DNA of 64,000 nucleotides from the NCBI RefSeq assembly GCF_024438035.1, contig NZ_JANFQF010000002.1:62001-126000 (forward strand), written 5' to 3'. The first letter of the stretch is position 1. Each line of letters begins with the position of its first letter. The stretch is from Rhodococcus tibetensis (lineage in GTDB: Bacteria; Actinomycetota; Actinomycetes; Mycobacteriales; Mycobacteriaceae). The notes under the pieces were generated by a model that saw only the letters and a program-made list of their open reading frames with translations, was not told the DNA's origin and ran no database searches. A program made the translations under genes and the position numbers. Shown here in pieces: positions 8,772-18,989 of this stretch.

Positions 8772-8796
8772 TTGCTTTTTGCAAGTCAGCTAGCAT
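8772..8796. promoter_or_regulatory. Short dyad and -10 box between MFS and HxlR genes
   Basis: TTGC-TTTTT-GCAA (8772-8784) lies between the divergent starts and just upstream of TAGCAT (8791-8796), which ends six bases before the regulator's ATG. The -10 implies a leaderless regulator mRNA; the dyad is a weak operator candidate for the HxlR protein. Confidence 0.4.
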
Positions 8797-8802
8797 GGTG
8801 GC

Positions 8803-9306
8803 ATGAATGCGGCACGACTGGACGGCTTCCTCGGTGATCGCGACACCTGGCGGCCCAGGCAGTGCTCGATCGGGAAGGCGATGGACGTAGTGGGTACGCG
8901 GTCGGCCATTCTCATACTCCGCGAGGCCTATTACGGCACCACGCGGTTCGACGACTTCGCCCAACGAGTGGGCATCACCGAGGCGGTGGCAGCCGCGCGC
9001 CTGCGGGAACTCACCGCGGAAGGTTTGTTCGAGCGGCAGCCCTACAAGGAACCCGGACAGCGGACCCGCTACGAGTACGTGCTGACCGAGAAGGGTCGGG
9101 ACCTCCTGCCCGCCGTGCTGGCACTCATGCAGTGGGGCGACAAGTACCTGCAGGGATCACACGGCGCGCCGATCGGGCTGCGGGACGACGCGACGGGTGA
9201 ACCCGTCCGGGTCGAGGTGCGCAGTGCCGATCGCGAGGTGCCGTTGAGCGAGTTGCGGTTGACGCCCAACTTCACCGAGGAGCAGGCCCGCCGCTCCCTG
9301 CGCTGA
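8803..9306 (+). CDS. HxlR-family transcriptional regulator
   Basis: 167 residues with an HxlR winged-helix domain: CSIGKAMDVVGTRSAILILREAYYGTTRFDDF with the conserved N-terminal Cys used for redox or aldehyde sensing in some members, then RLRELTAEGLFER and the wing YEYVLTEKGRDLLPAVLALMQWGDK. A C-terminal extension of about 50 residues follows. Divergent from the MFS transporter gene, which it probably controls. The -10 TAGCAT is six bases before the ATG. Convergent with the site-2 protease gene, 8 bp apart. Confidence 0.9.
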   Translation: MNAARLDGFLGDRDTWRPRQCSIGKAMDVVGTRSAILILREAYYGTTRFDDFAQRVGITEAVAAARLRELTAEGLFERQPYKEPGQRTRYEYVLTEKGRDLLPAVLALMQWGDKYLQGSHGAPIGLRDDATGEPVRVEVRSADREVPLSELRLTPNFTEEQARRSLR

Positions 9307-9314
9307 GGGCCGGG

Positions 9315-10088
9315 CTACAGCCAGAAGCGCATCAGGAAGTTTCCGGCCCGAGCGTAGCTCGCCGGCACACCGGACAGCTCGAACAACCCGTAGATCACGT
9401 CGAAGAAGACGATATTGACGGACGGCACGAACAGCAGGGCCACCAGGAGAAGCAGCCCGTAGGGCTTGTATTGATCTACCGACCGGCGGGTCCGGGGCGG
9501 AAGAAAGGGCTCGAGCGCGGCGTAGCCGTCGAGTCCCGGGACGGGGAGCAGATTGAGTACTGTCGCCATCACCTGCAGGAATGCCAAGAAGCTGAGGCCC
9601 ATCCAGAACACCTGGTGCTCTGCGCTCTGGCCGCACCAGCGAATCACCGCCAGCAGGACCACAGCAGACAGCAGGTTCACGGCCGGCCCCGCGAGCGACA
9701 CCTTCGCCTGGACCTTCGGGGTGAACAACCCGGTACGCAGGTAGACGGCACCGCCCGGGAGCCCGATCCCGCCCACTGCGATGAACAGCACCGGAAGACC
9801 GATCGACAGCAAGGGGTGGCTGTACTTCAGCGGGTTCAGCGTGAGGTACCCGCGCACCGCCACATCGGTGTCGCCGTGCCGCCACGCTGTGTAGGCGTGC
9901 GCGAACTCGTGTAGGCACAGCGTCACCACCCAGCCGGCCACCACCAGGAGGAAAACTCCGACGTGGCCGACGAGGGACTCGGTCCGGGCGCCCCACGCGA
10001 GCGCTCCGCCTGTGACTGCGACGGCGACGACGAGGAGGAAGACGGGACTGGGCCGGACGGCGGTGGATCGTGTTCTCGGCAGGTTCAT
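9315..10088 (-). CDS. Site-2 protease family (M50) membrane metalloprotease, Rv0359-like
   Basis: 257 residues, about six membrane segments. The zinc-binding HEFAH motif is at residues 60-64 (His60, Glu61, His64) and the third ligand is in NLLPVPGLDG near residue 190, both hallmarks of M50B intramembrane proteases that cut membrane-bound substrates. No PDZ or CBS domain. The ATG at 10086-10088 overlaps the stop of the upstream Rv0358-like gene by 4 bases. Gene order purA / Rv0358-like / this gene matches M. tuberculosis. Substrate unknown. Confidence 0.9.
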   Translation of the reverse strand: MNLPRTRSTAVRPSPVFLLVVAVAVTGGALAWGARTESLVGHVGVFLLVVAGWVVTLCLHEFAHAYTAWRHGDTDVAVRGYLTLNPLKYSHPLLSIGLPVLFIAVGGIGLPGGAVYLRTGLFTPKVQAKVSLAGPAVNLLSAVVLLAVIRWCGQSAEHQVFWMGLSFLAFLQVMATVLNLLPVPGLDGYAALEPFLPPRTRRSVDQYKPYGLLLLVALLFVPSVNIVFFDVIYGLFELSGVPASYARAGNFLMRFWL

Positions 10089-10750
10089 CGAACCAGCAGC
10101 CACTCGCGGTCGTGACGGTAGAACGTCGAACGCTTCAGATCGCGGGGATTGGGGATGTCGTCGCGAGTCAGCGCCGCCGCCGGCGAGCCGAGTTGTACCG
10201 CGCGCCCCTCGATCCATCGCCGGGGCCACCAACGCCTTCGCGGTTCGATCGAGGCCCGCAATCCGGGCATCCGGGGAGTCGGGGTGATGTGCACGTTGGC
10301 GGCGGTGCCGGAGAACAGTCGGGTGTCGTCGACATATGCCTCACCTACCAAGGGTTCACCTCCGGGTGCGGTCACGGTGGCGAGCCCGACCAGCGCGATG
10401 CCCGCATCGTCGCGAATGAGAGGTACCGGCTTGGCGGTTCCTTTCAGCGCGGTGCGGGCGGCCCGTGCGCCGGCGGACAAGTGATAGGCATCGGTTGCCG
10501 GGGAACTGCGCTCGGCAACGAATGCGAGTTCGATGTGCAGACGGTCGGTCCGCATCAGCCTCGTCAATGTTGCGGCCAGCGCGGCGTCACTACCCACCAC
10601 GATGAGCCGCGGGTCCGTGACTACCTGAAGCTTGGAGAAGACCTCGTCGAAGTCGTCCTTGCCGGGCACGGTGGGTGCACTCGACGCCGAAATCGAACCG
10701 AGGGACAGGGGAAGCGGCACGTCACCGCAGATGAGCACAACGGGGGTCAA
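10085..10750 (-). CDS. Conserved actinobacterial protein of unknown function (Rv0358-like)
   Basis: 221 residues from a TTG at 10748-10750, chosen because GAGGAG (10756-10761 on the other strand) is spaced correctly; the frame is open to 10924 but without a supported start. The first half has a strand-turn pattern, LIVVGSDAALAATLTRLMR, that loosely recalls the nucleotide-binding loop of lipid kinases, but the diagnostic GGDGT is missing. The C-terminal part is basic (EPRRRWWPRRW). It overlaps the site-2 protease gene by 4 bases and is divergent from purA. A -10-like TAGGAT lies at 10807-10812. Confidence 0.75.
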   Translation of the reverse strand: MTPVVLICGDVPLPLSLGSISASSAPTVPGKDDFDEVFSKLQVVTDPRLIVVGSDAALAATLTRLMRTDRLHIELAFVAERSSPATDAYHLSAGARAARTALKGTAKPVPLIRDDAGIALVGLATVTAPGGEPLVGEAYVDDTRLFSGTAANVHITPTPRMPGLRASIEPRRRWWPRRWIEGRAVQLGSPAAALTRDDIPNPRDLKRSTFYRHDREWLLVR

Positions 10751-10882
10751 CGCCACTCCTCGCCCGGATATGTCCCGCTCCGGCTCCCGCAGCTTTCCAT
10801 CCGGCCATCCTAGTTGTATGCCCGCCACCGGCCCCGCAGCCACTCCGGTCGTACTGTGGGGTCTGTTCTCTGTGCGCTCGGC

Positions 10883-12256
<1,374 letters not shown>

Positions 12257-12310
12257 CCGCAGTCCCTGCCGTTCTCGTCGGCCGCGCGGTGGGCGAGACG
12301 TGCGGGCGAC

Positions 12311-12847
12311 TCAGAACAGCACTGGGTCGTCGAAACCCGGGGCGTGTTCGAGGGCGAGAAGTTCGCGTTTGGTGAGGGTGCCGCTACCTGCGGAGAATCC
12401 GCCGACCTTGTTTCCGGCAGCGAGGACGCGGTGGCAGGGGACGACGATCGGCAACGGGTTGCGTCCGAGTGCCTGGCCGACGGCCTGCGCGGCGCCGGGT
12501 TTGCCGAGTGCTGCAGCCACCTCCCCGTAGGTGAGGGTGTCGCCGGGGTCGATGGCTCGGGCGATCTCGTAGACGTTGCAGTCGAACTCGGGGACCCCCT
12601 CGAAGTCGAGGTCGATCCAGCGCAAATCGTCGAGTGCGCCGCCGAGGTGTTCACGGATGCCGTCCAAGGCTTGCTGGACCGGTGTGGGCGGTTGGTGCTC
12701 CAGCGCACCCGGAAAGCACCGCTCGACGCGGGCCCGGGTGGCCTCGGGCGAACCCTCCGACAGTTGCACACCGACTATCCCGGCGGCCCGCCAGGCTATG
12801 GCGCACGTGCCCAGTGCTGTGTCGAACAGGCAGAATCCCGTGGTCAC
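12311..12847 (-). CDS. ogt: Methylated-DNA--[protein]-cysteine S-methyltransferase
   Basis: 178 residues. Repairs O6-methylguanine by moving the methyl group to its own cysteine; the active site PCHRV is present, preceded by the helix-turn-helix around TYGEVAAALGKPGAAQAVGQALGRNPLPI and followed by GGFSAGSGTLTKRELLALE. The N-terminal domain is the degenerate ribonuclease-like fold. I chose GTG at 12845-12847: a -10-like CATACT lies six bases upstream, suggesting a leaderless message; a TTG one codon earlier is the alternative. Convergent with purA and divergent from phoD. Unlike Ada it has no regulatory N-terminal domain. Confidence 0.93.
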   Translation of the reverse strand: MTTGFCLFDTALGTCAIAWRAAGIVGVQLSEGSPEATRARVERCFPGALEHQPPTPVQQALDGIREHLGGALDDLRWIDLDFEGVPEFDCNVYEIARAIDPGDTLTYGEVAAALGKPGAAQAVGQALGRNPLPIVVPCHRVLAAGNKVGGFSAGSGTLTKRELLALEHAPGFDDPVLF

Positions 12848-12935
12848 CAACCCAGTATGCTCCCCACATCTGACGTTCACCTTCCGTTGACCACGGTTGG
12901 ACATCCTCGAGGCTCCACCACCGAGGAGATGTCCC

Positions 12936-14474
12936 GTGCACCTGTCGCGCCGTACCCTGCTTCGCGCAACCGCTCTCGGCGTGCTCGCCGTACCCGCAGC
13001 TGCCTGTTCCGCCTCGGCCGGTTCGAGTCCCACCCTCGTACGCGCACGGCCCGCCCTGACACATGGAGTTGCCGCCGGCGACGTCCGTGCCGACGGTGCG
13101 CTGATCTGGGCGAGGTCCGACCGTCCGGCGGCGATGATCGTCGAGACGGCGGCCACCGAGTCGTTCACCGACCCGGTGCGATTCGAGGGCGTGCGACTCA
13201 CCCCCGACACGGACGGCACCGGACGCCTGCGGCTGACGGGACTTCCCGCCGGGCAGCAGGTGCACTATCGCGTCACTCTCGAAGGTGACGACGGCGTCAC
13301 CTCGGAGGCGGTGACGGGCGTATTCCGCACCGCTCCGGGCGCCCCCGGCGACATCCGGCTGCAGTGGTCCGGGGACACGGCGGGCCAAGGATACGGTATC
13401 AACCCGGAAGTCGGGGGGATGCGGATCTTCGAGACGATGGCCGCGCGTGACCCGCACCTGTTCCTGCACTCGGGCGACGTCGTCTACGCCGACGGTCCAC
13501 TGAAGGAGTCGGTCGTATTGCCGGACGGTCGCGTCTGGCGGAACACGGTGACCGAGGCGAAGAGCGCGGTCGCGCAGACGTTGGACCAGTATCGCGGCCA
13601 GTACGCCTACAATCTCAGCGATCAGCACTACCGGACGTTCAATTCGTCTGTCGCGCAGATAGTTCAGTGGGACGATCACGAGACCGTCAACAATTGGTAT
13701 CCGGGCGAAGTTCTCAGCGCCGAGACCTATTCCGAGAAGAGCGTCGACGTGTTGGCGCAGAGGGCTTTTCAGGCATTTCATGAGTGGCTTCCGATCGAGC
13801 CCGCCGAGGCGGTGGACGGGCGCGTGTATCGCAAGATCGGCTACGGACCTCTTCTCGATGTCTTCGTGCTCGACATGCGCACCTACAAGGATGCGAACGG
13901 CATCAATACCGGGCCGGCCGGTCAGATTCTCGGTGCAGTCCAGAAGGATTGGCTGATACGCGAACTCGGTGCGTCCACGGCCACCTGGAAGATCATCGCC
14001 AACGACCTTCCGCTCGGGGTCGTGGTACCGGACGGCGACACCGCCTTCGAAGGCGTCGCCAACCGAGACCCTGGACAACCGTCGGGCCGTGAATCGGAAA
14101 TCGCGCAGGTTCTGTCCGCGATCAAGGCCGGCGGCGTCACCGGGACGGTGTGGCTCACCGCGGACGTGCATTACACCGCCGCGCACAAGTACTCACCGGG
14201 CCGTGCCGCGTACCAGGATTTCGACGAGTTCTGGGAGTTCGTGTCGGGTCCGCTCAACGCCGGCGGTTTCGGACCCAATGACCTCGATCCGACGTTCGGT
14301 CCCGAGGCCGTGTTCGTCCACGCCCCGCCGGCCCCGAACTCCTCACCACTCGACGGCTACCAGCATTTCGGGGAGGTCTTCATCGACGGAGAGACGTCGG
14401 AGCTCCGAGTCGATCTTCTCGACGCTGCCGGGGTTGTGCTGTTCAGTCAGGTGCTGGAGCCTCCGGTCCGGTGA
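12936..14474 (+). CDS. phoD: PhoD-family alkaline phosphatase/phosphodiesterase, Tat-exported
   Basis: 512 residues. Fe/Ca-dependent secreted phosphatase of the PhoD family. The N terminus has SRRTLLRAT twin-arginine signal followed by AVPAAAC, which could also serve as a lipobox, so the enzyme may be a Tat-exported lipoprotein. Then come an Ig-like PhoD_N domain and the catalytic domain with QWSGDTAGQ, HSGDVVYADGP, QWDDHETVNNW, IIANDLPLG and LTADVHYTAAHKYSP metal-ligand motifs. The GTG at 12936 sits seven bases after GAGGAG. It frees phosphate from organic esters outside the membrane. No Pho-box-like repeats are obvious upstream. Confidence 0.92.
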   Translation: MHLSRRTLLRATALGVLAVPAAACSASAGSSPTLVRARPALTHGVAAGDVRADGALIWARSDRPAAMIVETAATESFTDPVRFEGVRLTPDTDGTGRLRLTGLPAGQQVHYRVTLEGDDGVTSEAVTGVFRTAPGAPGDIRLQWSGDTAGQGYGINPEVGGMRIFETMAARDPHLFLHSGDVVYADGPLKESVVLPDGRVWRNTVTEAKSAVAQTLDQYRGQYAYNLSDQHYRTFNSSVAQIVQWDDHETVNNWYPGEVLSAETYSEKSVDVLAQRAFQAFHEWLPIEPAEAVDGRVYRKIGYGPLLDVFVLDMRTYKDANGINTGPAGQILGAVQKDWLIRELGASTATWKIIANDLPLGVVVPDGDTAFEGVANRDPGQPSGRESEIAQVLSAIKAGGVTGTVWLTADVHYTAAHKYSPGRAAYQDFDEFWEFVSGPLNAGGFGPNDLDPTFGPEAVFVHAPPAPNSSPLDGYQHFGEVFIDGETSELRVDLLDAAGVVLFSQVLEPPVR

Positions 14475-14700
14475 CCTCACGCGCGTGGGACAGTGCGCCT
14501 GGACGGCCTTCGCCCACCTGAGGTGCAGTCCAGTCGGCAGATTCTGGACTGGTCGGTGGATCGGAAAAGATGCCACCGAGTGGTGCACCGACTCGGAATT
14601 GCTCGAGTCGAAACATGCCACTACTTCCCTCTTTGGGTCCGTAACGCACAACAGCCGCGGCCAGGAGGACCAGGCAGGCGAGAGTGATCAGCGTTGTCAT
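14443..14700 (-). CDS. Possible small single-pass membrane protein
   Basis: 85 residues: an N-terminal membrane segment (TLITLACLVLLAAAVVRYG, about residues 3-21) and a hydrophilic Pro/Glu-rich tail. Its start faces the MocR-type regulator gene and shares the 62-bp divergent region carrying direct repeats, the usual place for a MocR target gene. Its 3' end overlaps the phoD end by 32 bp on the opposite strand. No family recognised and the ribosome site is weak, so it may not be translated. Confidence 0.45.
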   Translation of the reverse strand: MTTLITLACLVLLAAAVVRYGPKEGSSGMFRLEQFRVGAPLGGIFSDPPTSPESADWTAPQVGEGRPGALSHAREVTGPEAPAPD

Positions 14701-14716
14701 GGGCTCGACTCTTGTC

Positions 14717-14755
14717 CCAACTGGCTTGGAATCGAATAGCCAACAGGCCGATACT
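14717..14755. promoter_or_regulatory. Direct repeats and promoter upstream of the MocR regulator
   Basis: CCAACTGGC (14717-14725) and CCAACAGGC (14740-14748) are direct repeats 23 bp apart. TTGGAA (14726-14731) and GATACT (14750-14755), 18 bp apart, form a promoter whose -10 ends seven bases before the ATG. Direct repeats overlapping the promoter are typical of MocR/GntR autoregulation; the binding itself is inferred. Confidence 0.5.
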
Positions 14756-14762
14756 GGACTGC

Positions 14763-16247
14763 ATGATGACTCGTGTGCTCGGTGCGCGTTCGCTGGCGAG
14801 GGACCTCGGCAACTGGCAGGACGACTCCACCCGCCGCTCGGCGGTCCGGCCGGCCTACCGGGCGCTCGCCGACAGCATCCGGCTACTCGTTCACGACGGC
14901 CGGGTCCCCCTCGGCGTTGCACTCCCCAGCGAGCGCGAACTGGCGTCGGTGCTGGAGTTGAGCCGTACGACGATCACGTCGTCGTACTCCGTCCTGCGCG
15001 ACGAGGGCTACCTGATCAGCCGTCAGGGGTCGCGTAGTACGGTCGCGTTGCCGGCCGGGTCCCGCCAGAACGGCCTGATGTTCCGCGCGCATCAGCCGGG
15101 ACCGGAGAATTCGATGATCGACCTCAGCTACGCGGCGATGGCGGCGCCGGGAGAAGCGGTCGAGAGCGCGTACTCTTCTGCCCTGCAGTCTCTTCCGCAG
15201 TTCCTTCCGACGCACGGCATGGAACCGGTGGGTATCGGCGCCCTGCGTGAGGTGATCGCCGCCCGGTATCAGGCACGCGGCCTGGCCACGACACCGGAAC
15301 AGATCATGGTCACCTCGGGGGCGCAGCACGCCCTGCGATTGCTGCTGAATGTGCTGACTGCGCCGGGGGAGCGGGTGCTGGTCGACCACCCCAGCTATCC
15401 CAACGCGCTCGAGGCGATCCGCCGAGTGGGGGCGCGGCCGGTGCCCGTTCCCGTCCGTCCCGAAGGAGGCGGTTCCGCGGCCTGGGACCTCGACGGAATC
15501 CGGAGTGCCGCCCGGCAGACTGCCGCGCGAATGGCGTATCTGATTCCCGACTTCCACAACCCGACCGGGCTGTGCCTCGACGCACCCGGCAGGGCGGAAC
15601 TCGCGAAGATCGCCCGTGAGACGCGGATGACGCTGATCGTCGACGAGACCATGGTCGACCTGTGGCTCGACGAGCCGTCACCGGGACCGGTCGCCGCGTA
15701 CGGCCGAGGAGCGGCGAAGACGGAGGTGGTGACCATCGGGTCGACGGCCAAATCGTTCTGGGGAGGGCTGCGGGTCGGCTGGATCCGTGCCGATCCGTCG
15801 TTGATCTCGCGGCTCGTCGGCGCCCGCGCAGCGGTCGACCTCGGCACACCCGTGATGGATCAGCTGGCGGCGGCGCACTTGCTCGCCGACGACGACGCGG
15901 TGCTCACACGCAGGCGTGCCGAGCTGCGCGAGCAGCGCAGTGCCATGCTCGACGCCCTGGCCCAGCGCCTTCCCGACTGGGTCCCGACCATCGGTTCCGG
16001 CGGCATGTCGCTCTGGCTGCGGCTTCCGGCTCCGGTGTCGACCGCGCTGGCTGCAACGGCACCCAACTTCGGTGTGCTGCTCGCCGCGGGACCACGCTTC
16101 GGCGTGGAGGGCGCATTCGAGCGCTTCATCCGATTGCCGTACGCCCGGACACCCGACCAGCTGCGACGGGGAGTCGACGGTATCGCGGCTGCCTACGAGA
16201 CCCTGGCCGTTGGGCGGGAGCTGGCCGCACCGTCCCTCGTCGTCTGA
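14763..16247 (+). CDS. MocR-type regulator: GntR DNA-binding domain fused to aminotransferase-like PLP domain
   Basis: 494 residues. Residues about 30-100 form a GntR winged helix (PLGVALPSERELASVLELSRTTI, then YSVLRDEGYLISRQGSRSTV). Residues about 120-480 are a fold-type I aminotransferase domain with MVTSGAQHALRLL, DHPSYPNALEAIR, PDFHNPTGLC, and the lysine that would hold PLP in TIGSTAKSFWGGLRVGW. MocR proteins use PLP or an aldimine as ligand, often for GABA, taurine, pyridoxine or antibiotic resistance genes. The likely target is the divergent small membrane gene. The effector is not predictable. Confidence 0.92.
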   Translation: MMTRVLGARSLARDLGNWQDDSTRRSAVRPAYRALADSIRLLVHDGRVPLGVALPSERELASVLELSRTTITSSYSVLRDEGYLISRQGSRSTVALPAGSRQNGLMFRAHQPGPENSMIDLSYAAMAAPGEAVESAYSSALQSLPQFLPTHGMEPVGIGALREVIAARYQARGLATTPEQIMVTSGAQHALRLLLNVLTAPGERVLVDHPSYPNALEAIRRVGARPVPVPVRPEGGGSAAWDLDGIRSAARQTAARMAYLIPDFHNPTGLCLDAPGRAELAKIARETRMTLIVDETMVDLWLDEPSPGPVAAYGRGAAKTEVVTIGSTAKSFWGGLRVGWIRADPSLISRLVGARAAVDLGTPVMDQLAAAHLLADDDAVLTRRRAELREQRSAMLDALAQRLPDWVPTIGSGGMSLWLRLPAPVSTALAATAPNFGVLLAAGPRFGVEGAFERFIRLPYARTPDQLRRGVDGIAAAYETLAVGRELAAPSLVV

Positions 16248-16253
16248 CGGGGG

Positions 16254-16288
16254 GAGTGGCAAAGCACGTCGGACGTACTTTGCCACTC
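16254..16288. terminator. Bidirectional hairpin between MocR and racemase genes
   Basis: GAGTGGCAAAG and CTTTGCCACTC form a perfect 11-bp outer stem with an inner ACGT/ACGT pairing around a short CGG loop. It lies between two convergent stop codons. No long U-tract follows on either side, as often seen in actinobacteria. Confidence 0.75.
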
Positions 16289-16291
16289 ACC

Positions 16292-17389
16292 TCAGGACCA
16301 GACGGTGTCGATGTCGATGCTTTCGCGGGCCGGCGGGGTGGGAGCGCCGGCCGGGGTGCGGGAGAACCGGGGGGCGGGGGCGTGCTGGGTGACGCCGTCG
16401 AGTTCGATCAGCGACCCGCGCGCCGCGATGTGCTCGTTGGACGGTGCCTCCGAGAACGTGAGGACCGGCGACACACAGGCGTCGGTGCCGAGGAAGATCG
16501 CGGCCCACTCGTCGCGGGTCTTCGACAGGAACTTCTCGGCGAACACCTTCTTCATCTGTGGCCACGCGGAGATGTCCATCTGGTGCGGCAGGTCGGCCGG
16601 GTCGAGTTCGAGTCCCTGCAGCAGCAGGGCGTAGAACTGAGGCTCGATCGACCCCACCGCCATGTACTTGCCGTCGGACGTCTCGTAGGTGTCGTAGAAC
16701 GGCGCACCGGTGTCGAGCAGGTTGACGCCACGCTCGTCCGACCAGACGCCGCGGCCACGGAATGCCCACATCATGTGCGAGAGCGCGAGGGCGCCGTCCA
16801 CCATTGCGGTGTCGACCACCTGGCCCTTGCCTGAGGTCTGGCGTTCCACGAGCGCGGAGAGGATGCCGAAGATGAGGAACATGGAGCCGCCACCGAAGTC
16901 GCCGACCATGTTCAGCGGAGGTACCGGACGCTCACCCTTGCGCCCGATGGCGTGCAGCACACCCGTCAGGGAGATGTAGTTGATGTCGTGTCCGGCGGCA
17001 TTTGCCAGCGGGCCTTCCTGGCCCCAGCCGGTCATCCGGCCGTACACCAACCGAGGGTTGCGTTCGAGGCAGACGTCGGGGCCGAGGCCCATGCGTTCGG
17101 TGACGCCGGGGCGGAACCCCTCGATGACGACATCGGCGCGCTCGATCAATCCCAGAACCTTCTCCACCTGCTCGGGGTCTTTGAGGTTGGCCTCGACCAC
17201 GCGACGTCCGCGCTGGATCTGGTCGTAGGGGCCATCCTGCGGGATCGCGCCGGGCCGCTGCACACACACGACGTCCGCACCGAGGTCGGCGAGGAGGGTA
17301 GCGGCATGCGGGCCGGGTCCCAGACCTGCGAATTCGACGATGCGAATGCCCGCGAGCGGGCCATTCTTCTCTGTAACGGGAGCAGACAC
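16292..17389 (-). CDS. mcr: CaiB/BaiF family CoA-transferase fold: alpha-methylacyl-CoA racemase
   Basis: 365 residues, the size of mycobacterial Mcr. It interconverts 2R and 2S methyl-branched acyl-CoA so that branched fatty acids or sterol side chains can enter beta-oxidation. The residues used by Mcr are visible: His in [13 protein letters not shown], Asp in [11 protein letters not shown] and Glu in [12 protein letters not shown]; family start [30 protein letters not shown] is conserved. GTG start at 17387-17389 follows GAGGA. Other class III CoA-transferases share the fold, but the residues favour racemase. Upstream is a divergent VOC gene. Confidence 0.87.
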   Translation of the reverse strand: MSAPVTEKNGPLAGIRIVEFAGLGPGPHAATLLADLGADVVCVQRPGAIPQDGPYDQIQRGRRVVEANLKDPEQVEKVLGLIERADVVIEGFRPGVTERMGLGPDVCLERNPRLVYGRMTGWGQEGPLANAAGHDINYISLTGVLHAIGRKGERPVPPLNMVGDFGGGSMFLIFGILSALVERQTSGKGQVVDTAMVDGALALSHMMWAFRGRGVWSDERGVNLLDTGAPFYDTYETSDGKYMAVGSIEPQFYALLLQGLELDPADLPHQMDISAWPQMKKVFAEKFLSKTRDEWAAIFLGTDACVSPVLTFSEAPSNEHIAARGSLIELDGVTQHAPAPRFSRTPAGAPTPPARESIDIDTVWS

Positions 17390-17533
17390 TCGAGTTCCTC
17401 ATTCCGATGCGGGACAACCTGTCGAATCGACGTTAACTTGTCGTGCGCGGATGCTGTGCCGCGGGTCACGACACGGGCGTGGTGTCACGGCCCTCTCTTG
17501 CCCTGCGGCCGGTGGGCGGCGCAGAGTTGATTC

Positions 17534-17914
17534 ATGGGTTTTCAGGGTGAGCTCGTCAGTTTCGTTCCCAGCACAGACCTCGACGTCTCCCAGATGTTCT
17601 ATGTGGACACCCTCGGGCTCGAGCTCGACTCGCGCGACGAATTCGCGCTCGCACTGACCTGCAGCGGATCGCTGTTGCGCGTCACGCTGGTCCAGTCGAG
17701 GGCAGATACCGGGTACACCGTGCTGGGATGGAAGGTCTCCGACCTCGACGGGGTGGTCGACGCGCTCCGCACCAAAGGGATCTCGTTCACCGAGTACCCA
17801 GGGATGGACCAGGACGAGCACGCCGCCTGGACCGCGCCGGACGGCGTCCGCGTGGCATGGTTCCAAGATCCGCACGCAAACGTGCTGTCGTTGTTCGAGT
17901 ACCCGAACCGATGA
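17534..17914 (+). CDS. VOC (glyoxalase/bleomycin-resistance) superfamily protein
   Basis: 126 residues forming one beta-alpha-beta-beta-beta module pair: an N-terminal half with DVSQMFYVDTLGLELDS and a C-terminal half ending in WFQDPHANVLSLFEY, the usual VOC ending with the Glu metal ligand. The first metal His of classical glyoxalases is not at its normal place (FVPSTDLDVS), so enzymatic metal binding is doubtful. Divergent from mcr; convergent with the SDR gene. Function unknown. Confidence 0.8.
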   Translation: MGFQGELVSFVPSTDLDVSQMFYVDTLGLELDSRDEFALALTCSGSLLRVTLVQSRADTGYTVLGWKVSDLDGVVDALRTKGISFTEYPGMDQDEHAAWTAPDGVRVAWFQDPHANVLSLFEYPNR

Positions 17915-17925
17915 GAGCTGAGAGT

Positions 17926-18852
17926 TCAGGCGTCGAGGCCGGCGCCGTTCTCGGCGCGCCCGCGTCCGGCCAGTAGTAGCGCTTGCGTCGCCTCCCACAA
18001 CCTGGCCGCGAGTTCGGGGTCGCGCGCTTTCTTGCTGGGCTGGACCACCCTGCAGCCCTTGACGTATGCGCCCGTGAACTTTCCTGCCTCCGCGGCCGTG
18101 GCAGTCCACACCGCTGTCTTCGCGCCCCTCTCGACATCGGCCATGAACGGAGTGAGCAGAGTTCCGATGACCTGGTATCCGAACGGAAGGTCGCGGCCGA
18201 GAGCGGTGCCTTTGACGAAGCCCGGATCCGCGCAGTTCACGACCAGCTGCGCGGGGTCGAACCGTCGCGCCAATTCCCGACTGAACAGGGTGAGCGCGAG
18301 CTTGGAATTGTTGTAAGCCCGTTGTCCGCGGAACTTGCCGTTCGAGCCCTGCAGGTCGTCGAAGTCGAGGTGCCCACCTCGATGCCCCGACGAGCTGACG
18401 TTGACGATGCGTGCGGGGTGACGGAAGCCGGCGGCATCCGTGGTGGCGGCCTGCGCCATGGCGTCCGCCAGTGCGGTGCCGAGTATGAACGGTGCGAGAT
18501 AGTTCACCGCGAAGGTCGATTCGATGCCGTCTGTGGTGAGGCGACGTTCTCCTACGTCGATCCCCGCGTTGTTGATCAACACGTCGATGCGGAGAAATCG
18601 GTGCCGGAGTTCCTCGGCCAGGTTCCGCACCTGCGCCAGCGACGACAGGTCGGCTGTTGCCGAACTCAACCGGGCAGGGTCGTACGCCGACGACAACTCG
18701 GCAATCGCCTCGTCGACCTTCGCCCGGTCACGGCCGACCAGCACGATCGACGCGCCGCGCTCCGCCAGTTGCCGACACGTCTGCGAGCCCAGCCCGGAAG
18801 TGGCGCCGGTGACCACCATGGTCAGTCCTGCGAGGTCGTCGTGCTCGGTCAT
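17926..18852 (-). CDS. Short-chain dehydrogenase/reductase
   Basis: 308 residues. NAD(P)-binding TGATSGLG at about 16-23, NNAG in INNAGIDVG, catalytic Ser in VNVSSSGHRG and the YxxxK pair in RAYNNSKLALTLF. This is the subfamily near retinol dehydrogenase/WW-domain oxidoreductase-like SDRs (YDPARLSSATADLSSLAQVR). The ATG at 18850-18852 follows GGGAGG. The gene lies downstream of the two carboxylesterase genes in the same direction but 137 bp away, so it may or may not be in their operon. Substrate unknown. Confidence 0.88.
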   Translation of the reverse strand: MTEHDDLAGLTMVVTGATSGLGSQTCRQLAERGASIVLVGRDRAKVDEAIAELSSAYDPARLSSATADLSSLAQVRNLAEELRHRFLRIDVLINNAGIDVGERRLTTDGIESTFAVNYLAPFILGTALADAMAQAATTDAAGFRHPARIVNVSSSGHRGGHLDFDDLQGSNGKFRGQRAYNNSKLALTLFSRELARRFDPAQLVVNCADPGFVKGTALGRDLPFGYQVIGTLLTPFMADVERGAKTAVWTATAAEAGKFTGAYVKGCRVVQPSKKARDPELAARLWEATQALLLAGRGRAENGAGLDA

Positions 18853-18989
18853 CTCCGCCTCCCGATACCGCGGGGAACAGGTGCGCGATCCTGCGGATAT
18901 TTCAGAGAGTAGGGCACACCACAGCAACGGCGACTGTGAAACCGCGGGGTCTGCGACCGAAACGATTCACGAAAACGCGCAGAAGGTGC

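Noticed and set aside
12897-12935. Longer start for phoD at ATG 12897
   Set aside because: The GTG at 12936 has a well-spaced GAGGAG and gives a normal twin-arginine signal; the extension would bury the signal peptide.
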